Shown here: positions 26,976-34,638 of the stretch, one piece after another | Position numbering within the stretch: the stretch's first letter is position 1 | Layout of the letters: every line of letters begins with the position of its first letter | Source: Prevotellaceae bacterium | GTDB lineage: Bacteria > Bacteroidota > Bacteroidia > Bacteroidales > UBA932 | NCBI GenBank assembly: GCA_031281125.1 | Contig: JAITFU010000144.1 | Span: 1 to 34,638, forward strand | Reading direction: 5' to 3' | DNA length: 34,638 nucleotides | Position numbers and translations under genes: made by a program | The notes under the pieces: model-generated | The model's database searches: none | Told to the model about the DNA's origin: nothing | Seen by the model: only the letters and a program-made list of their open reading frames with translations

Positions 26976-28250
26976 TTAGTCTATAAGGTAGGAGAGGATT
27001 TGTTTTAGGACGTGCGCGTCAATCCGCCGTCCAATAATGGTTTTGTTACGGTCTAATAGATACACACTTGGCGTTCCGGTGACACCATAGAGCTTGTGAA
27101 ATCCGGAAGAAAAGTCATGATCCCATACCCAAATCCATTGGGGATTAAGTGTCGCCACATATTTGCGCCAAGCATCGTAACGATCCTGAGTATAAACTGC
27201 ATACACCTTCACATCATCTGATTGATAATGTTGCAACAATCGGTCTATTTCGGTAATCTCTTCCCGACAGATGGGGCAATCTTCGTCAAAAAAGATCAGA
27301 ACTACGTAATCTGCATCGATTTGGCTAAGAGAAACAACCCTCTCGTCAATATCCCTAAGAGATAGCTCCGGCGCTATCAGTCCAATTAACGACAATTCAT
27401 TAAACGCTACATAAGTCTCTAATTCATTGATTATATCTTGATTGGCATGGTACAGCTCCCCATTGATAAATTTTTTAGCAACATAAACCGCCGCATTTTC
27501 CATCCCCATAATATCTGACGAAATAAAGTAGTCAAGCAAAAACTTCCCGCACCACTCTTTTACCTTTGGATCGGTGCAAAGATTTAAAATTGAGTCGATT
27601 TGTGGGATAACAAATTCGGGATGAGCAGGAACGATATGGGTAAATAAACTTGGAATGCGCACAGGCAACAGAGAGGTGTTCAAAACCCTGCGATCGTGAA
27701 GGAAAAGATTTTGAGGGAGTGGTGGTTTGGAGATATTTCCTGCGATAATGGCAAGGAGCGTGTTGGGAACTTGATGGGCAATGCTGTCGGTATAACGATC
27801 AATCATAGAGACATCTGCACCAGAAAGGTTTGCCGTTCTGTTGATATCCAACATAAACCTTTGCATCCCAAAATAGGCTTCGTTCTCCGCATTTCGGAAT
27901 GCCTTTATTTCAGTTGTTTTTCCTCCCTCAATATGGGCGCTAAATTGCAATTTGCTCTTTTGCCGCCGGGAGATCAAAAAGCGAAAGAGCAATCTGTTAT
28001 TTTGAATAAAAGTATATTGTCCGGGTGTTAACGATTCGGTACCTCTAAAGTGATATCGACCTTTTTTAACGATCGGAATTGAATCAATCACCACCACCTT
28101 ACCCACAGTTTCTAACGCAAGTACCACCTGACCGTTATGATTCCCCGTAAGATTCAAAACAATGTGGTACCCTCTCTTGGGGCAAGCGGTGAGTGAATAC
28201 CCAAATAGAAGGATGAAAGCAGAGATACATATATATCTGAGCGCACTCAT
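26976..28250 (-). CDS. Exported thioredoxin-like protein (DUF4369/DUF5106/TlpA-like) with CPIC motif
   Basis: Signal peptide; DYVVLIFFDEDCPICREEITEIDRLL, GVTGTPSVYLLDRNKTIIGRRID (cis-Pro region). Confidence 0.8.
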   Translation of the reverse strand: MSALRYICISAFILLFGYSLTACPKRGYHIVLNLTGNHNGQVVLALETVGKVVVIDSIPIVKKGRYHFRGTESLTPGQYTFIQNNRLLFRFLISRRQKSKLQFSAHIEGGKTTEIKAFRNAENEAYFGMQRFMLDINRTANLSGADVSMIDRYTDSIAHQVPNTLLAIIAGNISKPPLPQNLFLHDRRVLNTSLLPVRIPSLFTHIVPAHPEFVIPQIDSILNLCTDPKVKEWCGKFLLDYFISSDIMGMENAAVYVAKKFINGELYHANQDIINELETYVAFNELSLIGLIAPELSLRDIDERVVSLSQIDADYVVLIFFDEDCPICREEITEIDRLLQHYQSDDVKVYAVYTQDRYDAWRKYVATLNPQWIWVWDHDFSSGFHKLYGVTGTPSVYLLDRNKTIIGRRIDAHVLKQILSYLID

Positions 28251-28252
28251 TC

Positions 28253-28732
28253 TTAATAGGTGGTAAAGTGATTCAGGTTGATCCCCTTAGGAATAAAGCG
28301 CTGTACATCTCCTCCGTTAAGCAGTACATCGCGCACTACGGTGGAGGAGATAAAGCTGAGTTCGGCGCCGGCGGGAATGAAAACGGTGGTTACTTCGGGC
28401 GCCATCTTTTGGTTTGCCTGTGCAATCACCTGCTCCAACTCAAAATCGGTGGTCGTCCTTAGTCCGCGAATAATAAAGGGAATATTTCGAGAGGTGCAAA
28501 AGTCCACAGTCAGCCCCATATAGCTGCAAACCTCCACATTGGGATAATCTGCCACCGCAATTTTAATCATCTCAACGCGTGCCTCCGCAGTAAAGAGTCC
28601 CGATTTTTGCGTATTGTAACCTACGGCCACCACTACCTTGTCAAAGAGGCGAAGCGCAGATTTTAACACATCTAAGTGTCCCAAAGTGAACGGATCAAAC
28701 GATCCGGGAAAAACGGCAAGTCGTGTCATCAT
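28253..28732 (-). CDS. coaD: Phosphopantetheine adenylyltransferase
   Basis: RLAVFPGSFDPFTLGHLDVLKSALRLFDKVVVAVGYN; IIRGLRTTTDFELEQVIAQANQKM; FISSTVVRD. Confidence 0.97.
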   Translation of the reverse strand: MMTRLAVFPGSFDPFTLGHLDVLKSALRLFDKVVVAVGYNTQKSGLFTAEARVEMIKIAVADYPNVEVCSYMGLTVDFCTSRNIPFIIRGLRTTTDFELEQVIAQANQKMAPEVTTVFIPAGAELSFISSTVVRDVLLNGGDVQRFIPKGINLNHFTTY

Positions 28733-28750
28733 CTATTTGTTACTATCGCG

Positions 28751-28758
28751 CAAATGTA
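28751..28758 (-). promoter_or_regulatory. -7 element (TACATTTG) of coaD
   Basis: Exact TAnnTTTG match in the ung/coaD gap, 18 nt before ATG 28732. Confidence 0.5.
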
Positions 28759-28767
28759 GTAAAAAAA

Positions 28768-29439
28768 TCAAACCCTCCAATCAATCGGCGCCAATCCTTG
28801 CCGTTGCAACAGTGCATTGGTCTGAGAGAAGTGACGATTGCCAAAGAAGGCACCGCGGGAGAGGGGAGAGGGGTGCGCGGCTTCGAGTACAAAATGTTTG
28901 GATGTGTCGATCAGGTTTCGTTTGGTGCGGGCAAAGTTGCCCCACAATAGAAAGATGAGGCCGGAGCGATGTTGCGATAGCGTTTGGATCACGGCGTCTG
29001 TAAAGGTTTGCCATCCGATTTGGCTGTGCGAGGTGGGCGCTCCGGCGCGCACGGTGAGTACAGCGTTGAGCAGGAATACGCCTTGTAATGCCCAAGACTC
29101 CAAGTTGGCGTGGTCGGGGATGGGAATGCCTAAGTCGGTGTTTAACTCTTTAAAAATATTTTGAACCGATGGAGGGGGGGGTATTCCTTTAGGTACAGAA
29201 AAGCAAAGTCCATGCGCCTGTCCGGGCCCATGGTAGGGGTCTTGGCCTAAAATCACCACCTTGGTTTTGTCAAAGGGTGTCAGGTCAAAAGCGTTAAAGA
29301 TCAGTTTGCCGGGAGGGTAAACGGTTATCCCCGATGTGATCTCTTGACGTACGGTTTGGGAGAGTTGTTCAAAATACTCCTTTTCAAATTCAAGTGCCAA
29401 GACGCTTTTCCATCCAACCTCTAAACGCACATCCATCAT
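28768..29439 (-). CDS. ung: Uracil-DNA glycosylase (family 1)
   Basis: VVILGQDPYHGPGQAHGLCFSVP, FLLNAVLTVRAG, HPSPLSRGAFFGNRHFSQTN. Confidence 0.97.
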   Translation of the reverse strand: MMDVRLEVGWKSVLALEFEKEYFEQLSQTVRQEITSGITVYPPGKLIFNAFDLTPFDKTKVVILGQDPYHGPGQAHGLCFSVPKGIPPPPSVQNIFKELNTDLGIPIPDHANLESWALQGVFLLNAVLTVRAGAPTSHSQIGWQTFTDAVIQTLSQHRSGLIFLLWGNFARTKRNLIDTSKHFVLEAAHPSPLSRGAFFGNRHFSQTNALLQRQGLAPIDWRV

Positions 29440-31859
29440 TTGGTATTTAATACATACGATAATACCTGATCAATACTCCTGACATAAGTAAAGTGAAGCC
29501 CCTTTATGTATTCAGATTTAATATCCTCAACATCTCGCTGATTATCAATGGATAAGATGATATTTTTAATGCCGGCACGTTTGGCTGCCAAAATTTTTTC
29601 TTTAATTCCGCCCACCGGAAGTACCTTTCCGCGAAGCGTCATCTCACCCGTCATGGCCACCTTTTTACGCAAAGGTCTCTTCATAAACGAGGAGGCCATT
29701 GCGCAAACGATGGTGATCCCTGCGGAGGGGCCATCTTTTGGAATCGCCCCTTCCGGTACATGAATATGGACATTCCATTCAGCCATTTTTTTTGCATCTT
29801 GCTTAATAATGTGGGCATTAGCTTTAAGATATTGAAGGGCAATGATGGCCGACTCTTTCATCACCTCTCCTAAGTTTCCGGTGGTGGTGAGTTCCCCCTT
29901 TCCTTCGCTTAGGCTCGACTCCACAAAGAGCACCTCTCCACCGTTTTCGGTCCATGCCAATCACGTTGCCACACCCGGAATAGGGTTGCTGTCCACCATA
30001 TCGGGGTGGTGCAGGGGCAGTCCAAGTATTTTTCGAATATCTTCCGATGTGGGTTCGACCCGATACTTCTCCTTTGAAGCAATCTTTTTGGCTATGGTTC
30101 GCGATATCTTTGCCAACTGTTTATCAAGTAAACGCACACCCGATTCGCGTGTGTAGTCGTCAATAATAAGCCTAATATTCTCTTCTGATAAAATGAGCTG
30201 ATCGGTTTTGAGCCCATGGGCTTCCAACTGCTTGGGCAGCAGGTAGTCTTTGGCAATACGCTGCTTCTCTTCAGCCAAATACCCGCTAAGCGGAATCAAC
30301 TCCATACGGTCACGTAATGCAGAATGTATAGTGCTTATATTGTTGGCAGTAGTTATAAAGAGCACCTTAGAAAGATCGTAATCGAGGTCTAAGTAGTTGT
30401 CGTGAAAACTGACATTTTGTTCCGGATCCAACACTTCGAGTAGGGCCGATGCAGGATCTCCGTGGTGGTCGGTCCCCACTTTGTCAATTTCGTCCAATAT
30501 TATCAGAGGATTAGAAGATTTGCATTTTTTGATGGTTTGAATAATTCGACCCGGCATGGCTCCGATATAGGTGCGGCGATGGCCTCGGATCTCTGCCTCG
30601 TCGTGCAACCCACCCAAAGAGATACGGCCAAAACTCCGACCCATTGCACGTGCAACCGACCTTCCCAAAGAGGTTTTCCCCACCCCGGGAGGCCCGTAGA
30701 GGCAAAGAATCGGCGACTTCATATTGCCTTTAAGCTTGATCACCGCAATATATTCGAGTATCCGCTCTTTGATCTGCTCCAATCCATAGTGGTCCTCATT
30801 CAAAATCTTTTTTACGTGCCTTAAATTGAGCTTATCTTTGGTTGTTTCGTTCCAAGGCAGATCAACCAAATATTGAAGATAGTTTAACTGAATACCCCAA
30901 TCGGGTGAGTGAGGGTGAGAACGTTCCAACTTTTGCAACTCCTTTTCAAAGGCAGTTGCCACTTCCTGAGGCCACGCTTTTTCCGCTGCCCGTTTGCGCA
31001 AAACACCCACCTCTTTGTCAGAGCTGTTCATTCCCAATTCGTCCTGAATCGTTTTGAGCTGATTGTTTAGATAATACTCACGCTGTTGCTGGTCAATATC
31101 TTTACGTACTTTCTGACGAATATCGTCCTTGATTTTTAGAAACTCAATCTGATTGTTAAGTAATTCTAATAATTTGACTCCCCGTTTTTTAAGACTACTC
31201 TCTTCCAATAAGACAAGTTTGTCTGTCGCATTTTCTACATCGATATTAGAAGCAATAAAGTTGATCAAAAACTCTATGCTGTCGATATTCTTTATGGCAA
31301 AACTTGCCTCCTGAGGCATGTGTGGCGAAAGTTTAATGATTTGAAGAGCAGCGTCTTTTATAGCGCCGATCATTGCCGAGAAGTTTGGGTCTGTCGATTT
31401 GACATCAACATCTTTCAGATACCGTACCTTTGCCCTCAAATAGGGATGCTCAGTCACCATTTCGACCAATTCTATCCGGTTGTATCCATGCAAGATGGCG
31501 GTGATTCCACCATCCGGCATCTCAATCACTTTTAAGATCCGCGCCAAACAGCCAAATTTGCACAACTGATCCGGTTTTGGATCGTCAATATTTTGATCAA
31601 TTTGAGTTACAGCTCCCAGCAGTTTTGTTCCCTCTGCGGCGTCTCTGATCAATTTTATCGATTTGTCTCTGCCTACGGTAATAGGAATCAAGGTGTGGGG
31701 AAAGAGTATGGCGTTGCGCAGGGTGAGTATGGGCAAATCGGTGGGCAACTCCACGTCGTTGATGTCGGAGCGGTCCTCCAAATTTAGGACGGGCAAAATA
31801 TCAATCTCTTCTGTAAGAGCAGTTTGTGTAAAAAAATCGTCTATGTCTTTCATGGTCAT
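29436..31859 (-). pseudogene. lon: LonA-type ATP-dependent protease interrupted by one in-frame UGA (29961-29963)
   Basis: 29961-31859 encodes LonN and AAA+ (GPPGVGKTSLGRSVARAMGR, LDEIDKVG); 29436-29960, same frame immediately after the stop, encodes the protease domain ([14 protein letters not shown] with Ser; [14 protein letters not shown] with Lys). Junction VAT*LAWTENGGEVLFVE corresponds to consensus V(V/A)TGLAWT. Confidence 0.9.
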
Positions 31860-31955
31860 CTGTTATCTTCTGTCAATGTGGCAGATTATGACCAAACACA
31901 AGGCCAAAAAACTGCTTTTCTATATAATTCAATGTTCGTGCCAGTCAAAGTTGGT

Positions 31956-33359
31956 TTACAATATTGGCAGTTTAAACGAAAAATAAAACCCATGTTCTTT
32001 CTGCCTATTGATTGCAAAGCTGAGAGAAAAGACCATATCGTAATAAGTGACAAAATCAAATCCTACTCCACTGCCGTATAAAAGCATATTACTTAGGTGA
32101 TTATCTAAATTTGGATAGTGGTGGTACGTGCATCCTATATCAATAAAGGTGTGTGCATAAAGGGCGTAGTGGATTTTGTTGAATTTTGGCAGCGCAGACA
32201 ACCAGTCGATGATAAATACTCTTTTGGGAATGATATTGTACCTGAGGGTGCTGTTTGATGCAATAAAATGCTGACCATCAATTACGTGATATTCATATCC
32301 CCTTAATACATTCTCTTCATAACCCAAAGCTCGATCCAAAATATAGGCTTTGGCATTTTTAAGAGAGAGGCCGGCAGTCAACCGCTCCGAAGCGTACCAT
32401 CTGTTTCCTAATGTCCAGTAGTATTGAGCGTTTCCTTTTGCTTGAAAATATCTGACAGAGAGATCATCGGATAGATAGATGTTTCCTTCTGTTTTTAAAT
32501 AGTGTCCCTTGAGCGGGAATGCAATGTAGTCCCTCTGATCGACCCTAAAAAAGTATTGCAGGCTCAGGTTCAGCCTCTCAGTGCGGCTGTTGCCCCAGAA
32601 GTCCGGGTTGATCTGTAGAATGGTGTCCGATATTTTTTTGTATTCATAACCAAAAGAGATGTTGTGTGTTCTACGAACATCGTGGCGATAAGTGTAGTTG
32701 AGATACCCACTAACACTTTGGCTCAAAAACAGATCCGGTCTCTTGATCTTTAATGGGGCATCCTCCAAGGTCATCACATCCATTTTATGACTCCTCTGGA
32801 GAGAGATGCCTGTGGTAAGAAAGTGTTTTTGGGCACGGCCCAACGTGATCTTTTTATAATGGAAGTTAAGACCCTGTTGGTAACCAAATTCGATTCCTGC
32901 CGTAATGGCATGATTTAACCCGCCAACGTTATAAAAATGTGCCCCCCCTTCAAAGGTGACACGTTCGATATCAAAGTCTTGTATTCTTGTGCTGGTGTTT
33001 CGATCCCCCAATTTAATGCTAAAAAAAGGAAAAAAGTACCACCGCTCCTCAACAAGAATGTGCAGAACGATTGTGTTGTCGCCCTCCGGAGATACTTCGT
33101 AATCGATTTCTACATAATTAAAGAGTGAGAGGTTGCCAAGGTTCTCTTTTGATTGGGTGATCTTCTGATTTATTCGAGATTCCAACACAGCATCGCCCTT
33201 TTGCAAAGAGAGTTCCCTTAAAATAATCTTCTCGTTTGTTCTTTGGTTGCCCAAAATAACGATATCCGAAACGTGCCAGAGGTCTTGCGCAAATAGCGCA
33301 AAAGTGCATAAAGTAGTTGCAAATAAGCAAACTAGACGTTTAATCAGGCAAATCGGCAT
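31956..33359 (-). CDS. Outer-membrane Omp85/TamA-like protein with an N-terminal POTRA-like domain
   Basis: Start re-assigned to MPICLIKRLVCLFATTLCTFALFAQ; VSDIVILGNQRTNEKIILRELSLQKGD…NLGNLSLFNYVEIDYEV is POTRA-like; rest is barrel-like. Confidence 0.75.
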   Translation of the reverse strand: MPICLIKRLVCLFATTLCTFALFAQDLWHVSDIVILGNQRTNEKIILRELSLQKGDAVLESRINQKITQSKENLGNLSLFNYVEIDYEVSPEGDNTIVLHILVEERWYFFPFFSIKLGDRNTSTRIQDFDIERVTFEGGAHFYNVGGLNHAITAGIEFGYQQGLNFHYKKITLGRAQKHFLTTGISLQRSHKMDVMTLEDAPLKIKRPDLFLSQSVSGYLNYTYRHDVRRTHNISFGYEYKKISDTILQINPDFWGNSRTERLNLSLQYFFRVDQRDYIAFPLKGHYLKTEGNIYLSDDLSVRYFQAKGNAQYYWTLGNRWYASERLTAGLSLKNAKAYILDRALGYEENVLRGYEYHVIDGQHFIASNSTLRYNIIPKRVFIIDWLSALPKFNKIHYALYAHTFIDIGCTYHHYPNLDNHLSNMLLYGSGVGFDFVTYYDMVFSLSFAINRQKEHGFYFSFKLPIL

Positions 33360-33360
33360 C

Positions 33361-34425
33361 CTACAAAGATAGATGGTTTGTCGATTCATCCAGCAAATAT
33401 CGTTCCACAAGGCGTGGGATACCATACAAATCTATTGATGCAGCCGAAATCTTTATGCAATTATTGTGTAACCAAATGCTCTCTTTTTCAATCAGAATAC
33501 GTATAAAATAGGTGTATAAAACCTGATGCGTCAATCGATGCACATATTGTTGAGAAAAGCCAATGATACGGGGTTCATGAATGTCAAAAATTGAGGCCCA
33601 TTCGGGATAATTGGGCAAATCCTCAACCGGAACATCTTTTTGGGTTTCGATAAGCGGAAATTGGTAGAGGTTTTGCCAAATGTCGTTTTTAAGGCGCTGT
33701 TGTATAAAGGTATGGTTTTGATGAGAAATGTGAAGAAAGTAGAAGAAACGCCTCTTTACCTCTATTTTTGCTCGCTTTACAGGAAACTCGGTTTGCTTAT
33801 TTTGAGCAAAGGCAATACAATAGTCGGTAAGGGGGCAATCGTTGCACTTTGGGTAAGGTGTGCAGACCAAAGAGCCAAAATCCATGATTGCTTGGTTGAA
33901 AATTGAAGAGGGATTGAGGTTTAAGCAACTGTGTGCTAAAGAGGAAAATATTTTGCGCGCTTCGGATGTGTGGATCGGTGTGGATTGGGCAAAGAGGCGA
34001 GAAAAGATGCGAAAACCATTTCCGTCCAATGCAACAACCGGGTCATCAAAAGCAAACGAGGCAATTGCTGCAGCCGTATAGGGTCCCACTCCTTTGAGTT
34101 TGGAAAGATCGTTTGCAGTACGTGGAAATAGACCGCCAAATTGGGTGACCACTTGCTTGGCCGCCTCGTGCATATAACGGGCGCGGCTGTAGTATCCCAA
34201 ACCTTGCCACATACGGAGTACGGCATCCAAAGGTGCTTTTGCCAAAGATTGTACAGTTGGAAATTCGGAAACAAACATTAAAAAGTAACTTTTTGCCTGC
34301 TCCACACGTGTCTGTTGCAAAATAATTTCAGAAATCCAGATTTTATATGGATCTCTATCTGATTTCCAAGGTAATTCCCTTTTATGCTCGTTAAACCAGA
34401 TAATCAGTGTGTTGCTAATATTCAT
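33361..34425 (-). CDS. mutY: A/G-specific adenine glycosylase
   Basis: WFNEHKRELPWKSDRDPYKIWISEIILQQTRVEQ; LKGVGPYTAAAIASFAFDDPVVALDGN; CTPYPKCNDCPLTDYC (4Fe-4S). Confidence 0.96.
   Translation of the reverse strand: MNISNTLIIWFNEHKRELPWKSDRDPYKIWISEIILQQTRVEQAKSYFLMFVSEFPTVQSLAKAPLDAVLRMWQGLGYYSRARYMHEAAKQVVTQFGGLFPRTANDLSKLKGVGPYTAAAIASFAFDDPVVALDGNGFRIFSRLFAQSTPIHTSEARKIFSSLAHSCLNLNPSSIFNQAIMDFGSLVCTPYPKCNDCPLTDYCIAFAQNKQTEFPVKRAKIEVKRRFFYFLHISHQNHTFIQQRLKNDIWQNLYQFPLIETQKDVPVEDLPNYPEWASIFDIHEPRIIGFSQQYVHRLTHQVLYTYFIRILIEKESIWLHNNCIKISAASIDLYGIPRLVERYLLDESTNHLSL
33364..33371 (-). promoter_or_regulatory. -7 element (TATCTTTG) of the POTRA/Omp85-like gene
   Basis: TTTG (33394-33397 minus), N22, TATCTTTG, then 4 nt and ATG 33359. 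Confidence 0.5.
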
Positions 34426-34429
34426 GCTG

Positions 34430-34437
34430 CAAAGATA
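34430..34437 (-). promoter_or_regulatory. -7 element (TATCTTTG) of mutY
   Basis: Exact TAnnTTTG match, 4 nt before ATG 34425. Confidence 0.45.
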
Positions 34438-34489
34438 GTGATTGTAAACAAGCTAACTTAACAGAAAATTAAAGTTTTTATGAATAAAG

Positions 34490-34521
34490 TTGTTGTGGTA
34501 TCAAAAATATAATTACTTTTG
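34490..34521 (+). promoter_or_regulatory. Promoter of the HU-family gene: TTG…TACTTTTG
   Basis: TTGTTG at 34490-34495 and TACTTTTG at 34514-34521. Confidence 0.5.
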
Positions 34522-34562
34522 CTCCCAGAAATTTATTAACAACCCTTTAAACCAAACATGCT

Positions 34563-34638
34563 ATGACAAAAGCAGACATTGTAAATGAAATTGCCAAAAC
34601 GACCGGCATGGAAAAGGTTGCTGTTCAGAAAGTGGTAG
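34563..34638 (+). CDS. HU-family DNA-binding protein (5' part, truncated by window end)
   Basis: MTKADIVNEIAKTTGMEKVAVQKVV is typical of HU/IHF-like N-termini. Confidence 0.85.
   Translation, partial: MTKADIVNEIAKTTGMEKVAVQKVV

Noticed and set aside
29961-29963. UGA recoded as Gly (alternative code 25) explaining the lon interruption
   Set aside because: UGA is a normal terminator of several genes here, including lon, and other long ORFs contain no in-frame UGA.
1-34638. CRISPR array, transposon, prophage or toxin-antitoxin locus
   Set aside because: No spaced direct repeats, transposase, phage structural genes or recognisable TA pair seen; the Fic remnant has no neighbouring antitoxin-like ORF.

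Overview
34.6 kb of a Bacteroidetes (probably Bacteroidales) chromosome. The call rests on TAnnTTTG-type -7 promoter elements, a ...YALAA tmRNA tag and the gene families present. Most of it is ordinary housekeeping or envelope content: M19 dipeptidase, DUF362 ferredoxin-like protein, AsmA-like protein, GH20 hexosaminidase, esterase, AddB-like nuclease, 7TM-HD phosphohydrolase, M16 peptidase lipoprotein, tmRNA, LysE-type exporter, Lnt, UbiD-like decarboxylase, thioredoxin-like protein, CoaD, Ung, Lon, a POTRA/Omp85-like protein, MutY, and the start of an HU gene. No CRISPR array, transposon, integrase or prophage was seen. Most noteworthy: (1) lon carries a single in-frame UGA at a conserved Gly codon, exactly at the ATPase/protease boundary; (2) a Fic-family gene has a clean in-frame loss of the whole Fic catalytic core and is still open; (3) a tandem pair of secreted TldD-like proteins, one with HExxxH plus Cys and one lacking every metal ligand, looks like an exported analogue of TldD/TldE; (4) a CsgG-DUF4810-DUF799 lipoprotein operon carries an extra small lipoprotein; (5) a perfect 19-bp palindrome is formed by two back-to-back -7 elements; (6) several -7 elements lie only 4 nt from the ATG, suggesting leaderless mRNAs. 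All family assignments are from reading the sequence; no searches were run.
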